DNA of 64,000 nt from positions 124,001-188,000 of the forward strand of contig NZ_BCNM01000009.1 in assembly GCF_001514495.1 (NCBI RefSeq). Reading direction: 5' to 3'. This DNA is from Paenibacillus pabuli NBRC 13638 (GTDB lineage: Bacteria; Bacillota; Bacilli; Paenibacillales; Paenibacillaceae). The notes below the pieces were generated by a model. It made no database searches. It was not told the DNA's origin and saw nothing but the letters and a program-made list of their open reading frames with translations. This document shows, one piece after another, positions 53,149 to 62,190 of this stretch. The translations under genes were made by a program, and so were the position numbers. Every line of letters begins with the position of its first letter. The first letter of the stretch is position 1.

Positions 53149-53287
53149 ATATGGCCTCCTAATGTTATGTGTATAGTGAATTGTATACTCCTCATACGCA
53201 GAGGTCAGGGGATGGTTGCTCTATCAGCATCTCACCTCTTCATTTTCAGGCCTGCCTAGCTATCTTCTCAATGTATAGACATAAGTA

Positions 53288-53330
53288 AAAGCCCCTAATC
53301 CGCATGGCTCGCTGACTAAGGGCTTACTCT
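53288..53330 (-). terminator. Terminator of the intracellular GH43 gene
   Basis: On the minus strand AAGCCCTTAGTC ... GATTAGGGGCTTTT with T residues following, 17-60 bp past the GH43 stop codon. Confidence 0.7.
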
Positions 53331-53346
53331 AATAAAAAATGTATGA

Positions 53347-54327
53347 TTATTTCGTTTCAGCCGCAGCCCTTCCATCCGGAACAGGAACTCCAAAATCAGG
53401 CGTGCCATCATCGTTCCAGCGAATCACCTGTGCGCGAGCATGGCGATTTGGATCGTACAGAGGATCTCCTTCAATCTCTTTGTAATTACGCGCATGATAG
53501 ATCAGAATATCGGTCTTGCCATCCGGCGATACGGTAAAGCTGTTATGACCCGGGCCATATTGACCGTTTGCCTCACACGTCTGGAATACCGGTGTAGGCG
53601 ATTTCACCCAGCTCGCTGGATCAAGCAAGTCGGCATCTTCATCCGCAGTGAGCAAACCCATACAATAATTGTAGTCGGTCGCGCTTGCCGAGTAACCAAT
53701 AAAGATTCGTCCATTCCGATGCAATACTGCTGCTCCTTCATTCACCTTGAAGCCGATGATTTCCCAATCGTATTCAGGTGTAGCGATCATCACCTGTTCA
53801 CCGCGCAGCGTCCACGGATTCTCCATTTCGGAAATGTACAGATTCGAGTTACCTACAATATCCGGATCTTTTTGTGCCCAGACCAGATAACGGATTCCTT
53901 TGTGCTCAAAAGTCGTTGCATCCAATGCAAACGTCTCCCAGCGTGTTATAATTTGCCCTTTTTCTACCCATTCACCTTCCAGTGGATTTGCAGAATCATT
54001 CTCCAATACATACATACGGTGGTCGAAAAGACCTTCGTTAGTCTCGCTCGTATGAGCAGCAGCGTAGTAGATGTACCATTTGCCGTCGATAAAATGAATT
54101 TCGGGTGCCCAGATATTGGCACTCATCGGTCCTGAATCACGTTTGTGCCACGCCGTTACAGGCTCGGCATCTCTCAATTCTTCCAACGTTTGTGCACGCC
54201 GGATTTCAATTCGGTCAAAGGCCGGTACGGAAGCAGAGAAATAATAGTAACCGTCAGTATGACGGTACACCCACGGATCAGCCCGCTGCTCCAGGATAGG
54301 ATTAGTAAATGTAATGGAATCAGTCAT
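53347..54327 (-). CDS. GH43 exo-alpha-L-arabinofuranosidase-like, intracellular
   Basis: The 326-residue protein is a bare GH43 five-blade propeller with no signal peptide. The catalytic base lies in RADPWVYRHTDGYYYF (Asp17), the pKa modulator in FALDATTFEHKGIRYL, and the general acid in GFKVNEGAAVLHRNG. It is closest to the GH43_26 type that removes arabinose from alpha-1,5-arabino-oligosaccharides; beta-xylosidase activity cannot be excluded. It would act on imported oligosaccharides. It is last in the arabinan locus. Confidence 0.85.
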   Translation of the reverse strand: MTDSITFTNPILEQRADPWVYRHTDGYYYFSASVPAFDRIEIRRAQTLEELRDAEPVTAWHKRDSGPMSANIWAPEIHFIDGKWYIYYAAAHTSETNEGLFDHRMYVLENDSANPLEGEWVEKGQIITRWETFALDATTFEHKGIRYLVWAQKDPDIVGNSNLYISEMENPWTLRGEQVMIATPEYDWEIIGFKVNEGAAVLHRNGRIFIGYSASATDYNYCMGLLTADEDADLLDPASWVKSPTPVFQTCEANGQYGPGHNSFTVSPDGKTDILIYHARNYKEIEGDPLYDPNRHARAQVIRWNDDGTPDFGVPVPDGRAAAETK

Positions 54328-54416
54328 GAGAACGCTCCCCTTTCAAATGTGTGTGTATGGCTCGGAGTGAAGATTTGGAAAGGCTGATGGATAAAGTGCA
54401 AAGACTATTTTTGGTG

Positions 54417-54630
54417 GTGCACCGCGGACGCTCCGGGGGTGGTAGGGCCTTGTCGCTCTCTTGTCCTCCGATTTCTTTTCCCCACCGCATTCAGCGGTTG
54501 AAATCGGATGCCAAAGACGCTCCTGCGGCTCCTTCCTCCCCCTGCACTGCTTGTGCACCTGAAAACAACAGCTTCCCTCTTTCTCGCGCTCGCTGAACCA
54601 AATCCAAACTCCGAGCCATCGGTGTGGCTC
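54417..54630. repeat. Intergenic direct repeat, unit 1 (298-bp period)
   Basis: GTGCACCGCGGACGCTCCGG through CTTTCTCGCGCTCGC and a GAGCCA...TGGCTC hairpin recur at 54715-54930 with few changes. Each unit contains the hairpin TCCGATTTC...ACCGC-attca-GCGGT...GAAATCGGA (here 54467-54508). It lies in the gap between two GH43 genes. Confidence 0.85.
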
Positions 54631-54714
54631 TGTATATATGGGGTCAACCGCTTCGCTTGGTCGACTCTCCCCACGAAATGCACGACTGGCCGTAAGCTAT
54701 CGGCCAGCTTGGGG

Positions 54715-54930
54715 GTGCACCGCGGACGCTCCGGGGGTGGCAGGGCCTTGTCGCTCTCTTGTCCTCCGATTTCCTTTCCCACCGCATTCAGCGGTTGAAA
54801 TCGGATGCCAAAGACGCTCCTGCGGCTCCTTCCTCCCCCTGCACTGCTCGTGCACCCTTCAATGCGCAGCTTCGCTCTTTCTCGCGCTCGCAGGATTACA
54901 ACCAACTCCGAGCCATAAATGTGGCTCTTC
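54715..54930. repeat. Intergenic direct repeat, unit 2
   Basis: Second copy of the 54417-54630 unit; hairpin at 54765-54806. Its right edge coincides with the stop codon of the lipoprotein GH43 gene. The 85-bp segment between units has its own CTGGCCGtaagctatCGGCCAG hairpin (54686-54707). Confidence 0.85.
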
Positions 54931-56411
54931 TACTTCTCCGCGGCGCTGATCTGTTTGCCCCAGACGGCAATGCCGCGGTCGCTCATGCCCGTCACTGCAA
55001 GCACAGGCTGGCTTCGCTCCCAGTCCCAGGACGGGAGCAGCTTGAGCTCCTCTGTGGAAGCTCCGCCCCACGGGCTTTCTTTCCACTCCAGCATCAGTGT
55101 TTGTTTGCCGTCAAACGTCCATTTTCCTGAGCCGTTTGCGCTTTTGATTTGACCGTTGCCCTCCAAAGTATAGGGTACTGCCTGAACCTGTCCGTCCACC
55201 GACGGATCAAGCGCCATGCCTTCCCACTCACCGGAGATCATCGACTTCGGAATGTCCTGCGTGTATTCACCTGCATACCGTTCTGGTGATACAACAGGCC
55301 AGCCGTCCTTGGTCCACAGCATTTTACGTACATGCAGATACGGCCAGTTTTTATCGGTTTCACCTCTTGCATGATGCACGATATAATAATCGTCGCCATC
55401 CTTAAGGACGGAGTTATGTCCAGGTGCAACCCAGCCCTCACCTTCGGTGAAGCGGTAGCCACCCAGAATCTTGGTCCCGACTTCGTATTGAGGCAGATGC
55501 TCCGTATCCAGCATGTTCATGCCATTTACATCCGTGTATGGGCCAGTAATTGAATCAGCGCGAGCTACACGCACGTTATAATCTTCGAATAAGGAGTCAT
55601 ACGAGACGAATAGATAATATTTTTTGAACTCCGGGTTATACACAATATATGGACCCTCCACCGCACCTTCTTCCGTAGCACGATCACGGGCGGCAATGCG
55701 GGTACCATACCCCTTTTCCTTGAACTTTCCGGTTTCCGGATCGAGAGGTGCAATATATATTCCATCGAAAAAGGAACCATACACCATCCATGAATTGCCT
55801 TCGGCATCCACTACCGGATTGGCGTCAATCGCATTCAGCTTATCCTTTTCATTCTCCGCTGTTCTAACAACCAGCCCTTCATCCTGCCACGGGCCTTCTG
55901 GTGAAGCAGAGGTCTGCAAACCAATGGCCGAACGTGTACTGCCAAAGGTCGATGCCGAATAATACATGCGGTAGGTATCCCCGACCTGAATCACATCCGG
56001 TGCCCACAGGTTAACTGCACCTGTCCAATCGAGAGCTTCTTTCGGAATACCAGGCAAAGCCTGACCTACCCATGTCCAGTTGATCAGATCATCCGATTTG
56101 CGAACCATGACGCCGGGTTTCGCTTCTCCCGCTACACGAACGTCTGTGGAATAAACATAGTACCCCTGATCGGTTTTGATAATGGCAGGATCATGTGCGT
56201 TGTTCACCGTCCAGCGGGATTCGTCGTCCAGAATGGAAGTGTCATACAATGGAGTATCTTGGGGAGCAGCAGGAAAGACCGGCGGGGACACCGATTTTCC
56301 GGCGTCATCCCCAGAACAGCCGGTAGCTCCAACCATCAGCAGCAGTAACATCGAAGCAACAACTCCTTTTCCTGAATTCGTCCACCCGCGGAATGTTCTC
56401 CGCTGATTCAT
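54930..56411 (-). CDS. GH43 endo-arabinanase-like lipoprotein
   Basis: The 493-residue protein has a lipoprotein signal with lipobox VGATGC (about residue 32) and a GH43_5-type propeller. Motifs are NAHDPAIIKTDQGYYVYSTD (base), NLWAPDVIQVGDTYRMYYSA, NAIDANPVVDAEGNSWMVYG (pKa modulator), EGAVEGPYIVYN (acid) and the conserved GHNSVLKDGDDYYIVHHARG metal-binding His region. A C-terminal beta domain (about 390-493) follows, as in AbnB-type arabinanases. It should be anchored outside the cell. Its ATG overlaps the permease stop (ATGA). Confidence 0.9.
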   Translation of the reverse strand: MNQRRTFRGWTNSGKGVVASMLLLLMVGATGCSGDDAGKSVSPPVFPAAPQDTPLYDTSILDDESRWTVNNAHDPAIIKTDQGYYVYSTDVRVAGEAKPGVMVRKSDDLINWTWVGQALPGIPKEALDWTGAVNLWAPDVIQVGDTYRMYYSASTFGSTRSAIGLQTSASPEGPWQDEGLVVRTAENEKDKLNAIDANPVVDAEGNSWMVYGSFFDGIYIAPLDPETGKFKEKGYGTRIAARDRATEEGAVEGPYIVYNPEFKKYYLFVSYDSLFEDYNVRVARADSITGPYTDVNGMNMLDTEHLPQYEVGTKILGGYRFTEGEGWVAPGHNSVLKDGDDYYIVHHARGETDKNWPYLHVRKMLWTKDGWPVVSPERYAGEYTQDIPKSMISGEWEGMALDPSVDGQVQAVPYTLEGNGQIKSANGSGKWTFDGKQTLMLEWKESPWGGASTEELKLLPSWDWERSQPVLAVTGMSDRGIAVWGKQISAAEK

Positions 56412-57250
56412 CCTTTCACTCCAGAGATCGCTACCGATTCAATAATCTGTTTCTGGAAGATCAGGAAGATGATCAATACTGGCAACAGAGCAACAATGGA
56501 CGCTGCCATGATAAGCGGATAATCCGTCTGGATCGCATACGTGGCATTGAAATTTGCAATAACGAGCTGTAACGTCTGCTTCTCCGGTGAATTCAGATAA
56601 ATAATCGGCGCCAGATAATCGTTCCAGATACCCATGAACCAGAGAATCAGTTGAGCTGCAATCGCAGGTTTAATCAGCGGGAACGTAATGCTGGAGTACA
56701 ATCGGAAATAGGAACTGCCGTCAATTTTCGCTGCTTCAATTATGGCATCAGGCACACTAAGCAGGTATTGACGAAGGAAGAAGATCATGACCACGTTACC
56801 AAATAGTCCTGGAACAATCAGTGGCAGCAGCGTGTCCACCCAACCCAGCTTCGAGAACATAATGAATTGCGGAATCATGACTGTCGGATACGGAATCATC
56901 ATCGATGCAAGTAAAGCAAGAAACAGTTTGTTTTTATGCGGAAATCTCAATTTGGCAAAAGCAAATGCAGCGATACTGGACGTAAACGTCCCGACAACGG
57001 TAACACTGACCGCCACGATCAAGCTGTTCTTGATGCCGCTGAGCAGCGGACCTGCTTCCCAGATTTCCTTATACTTTCCGAATTGGAACACTTCAGGTAT
57101 CCATACGGGCGGAAGTGCGAATACATCCTGCTTCTCCTTCACGGAAGTGGACAGCATCCAGATCAGTGGTGCGATCATCGCAATCGCACCAATCGCGAGT
57201 ACGATAAAAATGATAGAGTTCGTTAATTTCCTCTTTTGACTGTAAGACAT
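56408..57250 (-). CDS. Carbohydrate ABC permease, AraQ/MalG-like
   Basis: The 280-residue inner-membrane permease has six segments and the coupling loop DAIIEAAKIDGSSYFRLYSS followed by ITFPLIKPAIAAQLILWFMG. It pairs with the AraP-like permease upstream (26-bp gap). Import of arabino-oligosaccharides is inferred from the flanking arabinanases. The ATPase is absent, consistent with a shared MsmX-type ATPase encoded elsewhere. Confidence 0.9.
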   Translation of the reverse strand: MSYSQKRKLTNSIIFIVLAIGAIAMIAPLIWMLSTSVKEKQDVFALPPVWIPEVFQFGKYKEIWEAGPLLSGIKNSLIVAVSVTVVGTFTSSIAAFAFAKLRFPHKNKLFLALLASMMIPYPTVMIPQFIMFSKLGWVDTLLPLIVPGLFGNVVMIFFLRQYLLSVPDAIIEAAKIDGSSYFRLYSSITFPLIKPAIAAQLILWFMGIWNDYLAPIIYLNSPEKQTLQLVIANFNATYAIQTDYPLIMAASIVALLPVLIIFLIFQKQIIESVAISGVKG

Positions 57251-57276
57251 CTCCGGTTCACTCCTTTCCTAGACCA

Positions 57277-58167
57277 TTAATCTCCATCATAGGCTGATTT
57301 TTCGTTCATTTTGAATTGCACCAAAGTAATGACAAAAATGAAAATACCCAGAATCATGGCCATTGCAGAGGCATAACCCATCTGCAGATTACTGAATGCT
57401 TTCTGCCAGATGTAGAAGACAATCGATGCGGATGAATATTCAGGACCACCCGTAGGTGTCATAATGTTCATTTCCGTAAAGATCTGGGAACCACCAATAA
57501 TGTTTGTCACAACGAGGAAAAAAGTAACCGGCTTCACCATTGGCCAGGTGATGTTGCGGAAGATCTGGAACCCGTTCGCTCCATCCAGCTCGGCCGCTTC
57601 GTAATATGTACGTGATACACTTTGCAATGCAGCCAAATACAATAACATCGTGTAACCGAGGCCTTTCCACACCGTCATAATAATCAAGGCCGGTTTAACC
57701 GTGTCTTTGTTCGCGAGCCAGTTAGGGCCTTCAATACCAAACAGATCAAGGAATTGGTTAACCAATCCGTAATCTCCGTTGTACGCCCAGTTCCACATGA
57801 TGGACACCGCCGCGAGGGACGAAATGACCGGAATATAATAGATCACACGGAACGTCGTTGTCCCGGGGATTTTACGATTCAGACCCATTGCCAGCAGCAA
57901 TGCAAGCAGCAAACCAATCGGGATACCCAGCATCAGATAAAAGGTGTTGAACATCGCTTTGTAAAACAGATCATCTGTGAGCAAATCCTTAAAATTGGCT
58001 AAACCGATAAAGTTCATCTGTCCTAAGCCATCCCAATCCGTAAACGAACCGTACAAGGAATACAGAAAAGGGAACAAAACAAAGATCAGCAAACCAAGAA
58101 CCGGAGGCAAAATAAACAAATATCCGTACAGCCTCTCTTTGCGATACAAGCTAGATTTTGTAATCAC
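57277..58167 (-). CDS. Carbohydrate ABC permease, AraP/MalF-like
   Basis: The 296-residue permease starts VITKSSLYRKERLYGYLFIL with a GTG at 58167, 6 nt after GGGGTG; an ATG-led extension to 58296 lacks a ribosome site. It shows the MalF-type loop YYEAAELDGANGFQIFRNIT and six membrane segments. It is transcribed after the binding-protein gene, separated by hairpins. Confidence 0.9.
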   Translation of the reverse strand: MITKSSLYRKERLYGYLFILPPVLGLLIFVLFPFLYSLYGSFTDWDGLGQMNFIGLANFKDLLTDDLFYKAMFNTFYLMLGIPIGLLLALLLAMGLNRKIPGTTTFRVIYYIPVISSLAAVSIMWNWAYNGDYGLVNQFLDLFGIEGPNWLANKDTVKPALIIMTVWKGLGYTMLLYLAALQSVSRTYYEAAELDGANGFQIFRNITWPMVKPVTFFLVVTNIIGGSQIFTEMNIMTPTGGPEYSSASIVFYIWQKAFSNLQMGYASAMAMILGIFIFVITLVQFKMNEKSAYDGD

Positions 58168-58198
58168 TGCGCTCACCCCTGTTTCTAATATCAGCATG

Positions 58199-58310
58199 TT
58201 GCATGAATCGATGAATGCTTGCTTAATCAATTCATGCAACATGCCCGTATGGAATCCAAAATGATGCCAGCAGCGTGATAGCAGGGCTGCTGGCACCGCC
58301 TTTTTTGAAC
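58199..58310. terminator. Two hairpins between binding-protein and permease genes
   Basis: GTTGCATGAAT...ATTCATGCAAC (58199-58241) and TGCCAGCAGC...GCTGCTGGCA with CCGCCTTTTTT on the plus strand (58263-58308). On the minus strand they form a stable intercistronic structure that could protect or attenuate, giving more binding protein than permease. Confidence 0.6.
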
Positions 58311-58410
58311 ATGGAATCTACTGCTCTATCCATTTGCCGTAGGCTACTTCTCTCTAGAATCTAACCTTCAATCTTTGCAATCACATTATTTCAGCATTTA
58401 TGCAAAATGA

Positions 58411-59751
58411 TTATTTCTGAGATTTCTTCTCTTGCTCTACCGCTTTGTCCAACAGTTTTTGCATTTTTGGCTGCTGCTGCTTCACATAATCTGCGGCTGT
58501 AATTTTGCCATCCAATACCGGCTGAATGTCGGTGAAGAACAGGTCATACCACTCCGCATTGTACGTGTAGTTACCTGGCAGCGAACGGCCGTAATCTTCT
58601 ACGATATCAATGAATTCCTGTTTGTTCGCCGGTTTCGTTGAAGTATCCTTGGCCCACTCGTCTGCCATATCAAGCAGATTCGGAATCTGTACTTTGGCAT
58701 CTACCAGCTGCTGCATGCCTTCCTTCGAAGCTGTTAGGTAGTTAACCAATGCTGCAGCTTCTTCCGGATGTTTTGTTTTGGACGATACACCGATCCCGAG
58801 GGAACCGATCCACGTCGCTGATTTTCCGGTAGAGCCGGCAGGGAAAGGCAGCAAGTCATATTCGAAAGGCAGCTTCTCGAATGTACTCATATCCCAAGGA
58901 CCTACAGGGAAGAAAGCCATTTCCCCTTTCATCCAGCGTTGATACGTATCCAATGTTTGCGCTTCCTCAATGGAAGGTGTGATTTTGTATTTATTTTGCA
59001 TATCGGCAAAGAATTGCAATGCTTCCGCAAATTTCGGATCATCAATCGTTACCTTCGTTTTGCTCTCATCCAGCCAGTCTGCACCATTACTCCATACAAA
59101 GGATTGCAGCGCCCACTGTACGTTGAAGCCTGTACCGAATACATCCGGTTTGCCGTCTCCATTCGTATCCTTCGTCGCTTGCTGATTTACCTTAATGAAC
59201 TCTTCCCAGGTGTAAGGCTTGTCCTTATCAGGGAATGGGATGCCTTCTTTTTCAAATAATGTCTTGTTATAACCGAGTGCGAACGGGCCCAGATCTTTCG
59301 GCATGCCGTAGAGATCGCCCTGACCTGCCATTTTGCCATCATAACGGTACAGGTCCAAACCATATTTCCAGATGTTATCCAGATCTACGTCCGCATTATT
59401 TTCAATATAAGGTGACAGGTTCATCAACACATTGCTATTCACATAGGCTTTCACATCGCCAGGGTTAAAATAGAATACGTCCGGCAAGCTGTTGCCTGTA
59501 ATGGCAGCTCTCAACTTTGTTGCGTATTGATCCGCTGCTGTTACAATAATTTTCACTTTGACACCAGGATGTTCCTCTTCGAATTTCTTGACAACGGCCT
59601 GATACGCCTTCTGTTCATCCGTGCCACCCCGGAACATGAATGTCAATTCCTTGTCCCCGCTTGAACCGCTGCTTCCCCCGCAGCCCGCAAACACGAGTGC
59701 ACTTACCAGCATTAGAAGCATAAGTGTGACCAATCTTTTTTTCTTTACCAT
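58411..59751 (-). CDS. Sugar-binding lipoprotein of an ABC importer (AraN-like, family 1)
   Basis: The 446-residue protein has a lipoprotein signal with lipobox VFAGC and the family 1 binding-protein pattern: [56 protein letters not shown] and [25 protein letters not shown] 7 nt upstream supports ATG at 59751; the frame is open to 59826. It should capture arabino-oligosaccharides for the two permeases that follow. A 13-bp inverted repeat lies just upstream. Confidence 0.9.
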   Translation of the reverse strand: MVKKKRLVTLMLLMLVSALVFAGCGGSSGSSGDKELTFMFRGGTDEQKAYQAVVKKFEEEHPGVKVKIIVTAADQYATKLRAAITGNSLPDVFYFNPGDVKAYVNSNVLMNLSPYIENNADVDLDNIWKYGLDLYRYDGKMAGQGDLYGMPKDLGPFALGYNKTLFEKEGIPFPDKDKPYTWEEFIKVNQQATKDTNGDGKPDVFGTGFNVQWALQSFVWSNGADWLDESKTKVTIDDPKFAEALQFFADMQNKYKITPSIEEAQTLDTYQRWMKGEMAFFPVGPWDMSTFEKLPFEYDLLPFPAGSTGKSATWIGSLGIGVSSKTKHPEEAAALVNYLTASKEGMQQLVDAKVQIPNLLDMADEWAKDTSTKPANKQEFIDIVEDYGRSLPGNYTYNAEWYDLFFTDIQPVLDGKITAADYVKQQQPKMQKLLDKAVEQEKKSQK

Positions 59752-59763
59752 CTGAACCCCTCC

Positions 59764-59836
59764 TGATCTGGATTTGTAACCGTATTCAATTGAGTAAAAT
59801 AAGATTTCTGTTGTTAAATTTATCAAATCCAGATCA
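59764..59836. promoter_or_regulatory. 13-bp inverted repeat upstream of the sugar-binding protein gene
   Basis: TGATCTGGATTTG (59764-59776) and CAAATCCAGATCA (59824-59836) are exact inverse copies separated by 47 bp, between the GH43 gene at 59884 and the binding-protein start. It could be a paired operator or a leader hairpin, and could also serve as the GH43 3' structure. Confidence 0.5.
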
Positions 59837-59883
59837 CTTTAGTCAATACTTTATTAAAACATTTTATATTTATTTAAAACAAA

Positions 59884-60831
59884 TCAGTACGTTGGCCAGC
59901 CGTTTGCATCCCATAATAAGTCATTAATCAGCAATTTTGGATCGCCATTATTCTCGGCATCATAAGCGTGGCGTACAATCACATTGCCATTGTATACGTC
60001 CTGACCGCCCGGCCCTTTCCATCTTACATTGCCTGTATCCAATATGGTTCCGCCACCATTCAGCATGTTCACACCGTTTTTGTCCACATACGGACCCGTT
60101 ATACTTGTTGAACGACCATAGACCATTTTGTACGTGCTATTCACGCCCTGGCAGCACGAATCAATGGATGCAAACAAGTAATAATAACCGTTACGATACA
60201 CAATACTTGGAGCTTCAATGGCCCCGCCATTATTCGGACGAGCCGCAATGGAGGATATACTTCCGGTTGGTTTCATCGTGGTTTTATCGAGTTTTACAAT
60301 CTTCAAGCCGCTCCAAAAAGAACCGAAAGCCAGCCACGGGTTGCCTGAAGCATCGATGACCAGATTCGGATCAATGGCATTGTAGTTATTCGCAGATGTA
60401 CTCTGAAGCACCAGCCCTTCATCCTTCCACTGTCCCGCACCGATGCTGTTCGCAGACGCAAGACCAATAGCCGATCGATTGGAACCGAAGGTAGAGATGG
60501 AATAGTACAACCATACTTTACCGTTATACTGCTCGATGTCCGGTGCCCATACGTCCAAACCGCTCTGTCCCGGAACGGCAGTGGCCCACCAGGAAGGCTT
60601 GCTCAGAAAGATTTGCGGAACCCGGTACCAGGATGACCCGTTATCCGATTTCAGTACCTGAATGCCCGGACCGGTTGAAAAGGTATACCAGGAGCTTCCC
60701 TCTTTGATGATGGAAGGATCGTGAACAGCAATATCTCCCGTCAAATTCCAGAATGCTGCAAATGCCCGAGACTGGCCCGCCAGTAACAAAACAAGTACAA
60801 GCAGTGCCGGTAATGCCCAACGCCTCTTCAT
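59884..60831 (-). CDS. Secreted GH43 endo-alpha-1,5-L-arabinanase
   Basis: The 315-residue protein has a signal peptide (LPALLVLVLLLAGQSRAFAA) and a GH43 propeller of the AbnA type: IAVHDPSIIKEGSSWYTFST (base), DVWAPDIEQYNGKVWLYYSI, YNAIDPNLVIDASGNPWLAF (pKa modulator), GGAIEAPSIVYRNGYYYLFA (acid), and DSCCQGVNSTYKMVYGRS with a vicinal Cys pair. It has no C-terminal domain. It would release arabino-oligosaccharides outside the cell. ATG at 60831 follows AGGG; GTG at 60870 is an alternative. Confidence 0.9.
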   Translation of the reverse strand: MKRRWALPALLVLVLLLAGQSRAFAAFWNLTGDIAVHDPSIIKEGSSWYTFSTGPGIQVLKSDNGSSWYRVPQIFLSKPSWWATAVPGQSGLDVWAPDIEQYNGKVWLYYSISTFGSNRSAIGLASANSIGAGQWKDEGLVLQSTSANNYNAIDPNLVIDASGNPWLAFGSFWSGLKIVKLDKTTMKPTGSISSIAARPNNGGAIEAPSIVYRNGYYYLFASIDSCCQGVNSTYKMVYGRSTSITGPYVDKNGVNMLNGGGTILDTGNVRWKGPGGQDVYNGNVIVRHAYDAENNGDPKLLINDLLWDANGWPTY

Positions 60832-60935
60832 ACCTTTTAACCCTCTGAACTTTTCCAAACTGAATTCCACCTCTCCTGATCAAATAGTTAATTTGGTTCA
60901 TGAAGTATTAAATCAATTTAGGTATACTAGGATTA

Positions 60936-60949
60936 TAAAAGCGGTTACA
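60936..60949. promoter_or_regulatory. Candidate CcpA (cre) site
   Basis: TAAAAGCGGTTACA differs at two positions from the cre consensus TGWAARCGYTWNCW. It lies 105 bp upstream of the secreted arabinanase and in the divergent promoter region of the regulator at 61192, where catabolite control would be expected. Confidence 0.4.
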
Positions 60950-61191
60950 TCACATTTCAATGGTATATTTCAAATATATATGAAATGATTCAAGTTATTT
61001 TCTAAAGTAAATATTCATCAATTTATGAATAATACGCTCAATTATGCTATATAACAAGGGGTTTGGCTTCCTGTACTCCGCCCTTCCCTTCCATCGGGTA
61101 ATCATTTATAATTATCTAAAACAAACCATATAAATGTGCAGAAGCCTGGATCAGCAGGGCTTTGTTCAGAACGTGGAAAGGAAAACCACCT

Positions 61192-62109
61192 ATGATTTAT
61201 ATTAAAGATCTGATGTCGGGTGTGAATATTTTCAAGGCGCTCAGTTCGGAGATCCGGATTCAGATCATTGAGCTGCTGGCAAAGAACCAAAGTCTCAATC
61301 TCAATGATCTGGCAACCAAGCTTGGACTGAGTAACGGTGCCATCACCATGCATATCAAAAAGTTGGAAGAAAGCGGATTGATCGAGATTAATACTGCGGT
61401 TGGCAAACACGGAATTCAGAAGATTTGTTACCTGAATGAGGAAAAACTGATGGTGGACTTGCGTTCACAGGAAATTTATAACCGGTACGAAGTTGAAATT
61501 CAGGTTGGTCATTACAGTGATTATCAGGCAGCCCCAACATGTGGTCTTGCTACTCGGGACAGCATCGTTGGCGAGTTCGATGATCCCCGCTACTTTGCCG
61601 ATCCGCTCCGTATCGATGCAGAGATGATTTGGCTGGCCGAAGGTTATCTGGAATATCGTATTCCCAACTACCTTAAGCCTAACCAGACGTTCAGCGAAAT
61701 CCAGTTGTCCATGGAATTGGGTTCAGAAGCACCAGGTTTTTGCGATAACTACCCTTCCGATATCTATTTCTACGTCAACGGCATTGAGATTGGCTGCTGG
61801 ACGAGTCCAGGCGATTTTGGCAATACCCGGGGTACGTTTAACCCGGACTGGTGGCCGCCGCATCTGAACCAATACGGTATGCTGAAGCTGATCCGCATCA
61901 CTCAGGAGGGTAGCTATATTGATGGATGCCGTATCTCGGATGTTACCCTGAACGAGATCGGGCTGGATTACAAGAGCGATATCCATTTTCGGATCGCCGT
62001 TACCGACGGACCTTTGAATAAGCGGGGATTAACGATCTTCGGCAAAAATTTCGGTAACTACGGACAGAATCTGCTTGCCCGTGTACTTTATAATGTGCAA
62101 GAGGAATAG
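61192..62109 (+). CDS. ArsR-type regulator with large C-terminal domain
   Basis: The 305-residue protein has an N-terminal winged helix (IFKALSSEIRIQIIELLAKN, LATKLGLSNGAITMHIKKLE). A C-terminal region of about 200 residues follows with GEFDDPRYFADPLRIDAEMI, LEYRIPNYLKPNQTFSEIQL, DIYFYVNGIEIGCWTSPGDF and NPDWWPPHLNQYG. The aromatic, beta-rich C-terminus looks like a ligand-binding jelly roll. It is transcribed divergently from the arabinan operon, so it probably senses a sugar from that pathway. ATG at 61192 follows AAAGG. Confidence 0.8.
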   Translation: MIYIKDLMSGVNIFKALSSEIRIQIIELLAKNQSLNLNDLATKLGLSNGAITMHIKKLEESGLIEINTAVGKHGIQKICYLNEEKLMVDLRSQEIYNRYEVEIQVGHYSDYQAAPTCGLATRDSIVGEFDDPRYFADPLRIDAEMIWLAEGYLEYRIPNYLKPNQTFSEIQLSMELGSEAPGFCDNYPSDIYFYVNGIEIGCWTSPGDFGNTRGTFNPDWWPPHLNQYGMLKLIRITQEGSYIDGCRISDVTLNEIGLDYKSDIHFRIAVTDGPLNKRGLTIFGKNFGNYGQNLLARVLYNVQEE

Positions 62110-62146
62110 TTTACGAATAAATCGCGATTACACCTAAAAGAGTCAA

Positions 62147-62180
62147 CAAACAGCCGCCCGTTAAAAACGGACGGCTGTGA
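62147..62180. terminator. Bidirectional terminator
   Basis: AGCCGcCCGTT-aaaa-AACGGaCGGCT between the convergent ArsR-type regulator and the AHSA1 gene. The T run is weak on either side. Confidence 0.65.
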
Positions 62181-62190
62181 GCATTTTCTG

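Noticed and set aside
54405-54905. 166-codon minus-strand frame through the direct repeats
   Set aside because: Its internally repeated translation (SSAGGGRSRRSVFG twice) simply reflects the DNA repeat; no ribosome site and no family features.
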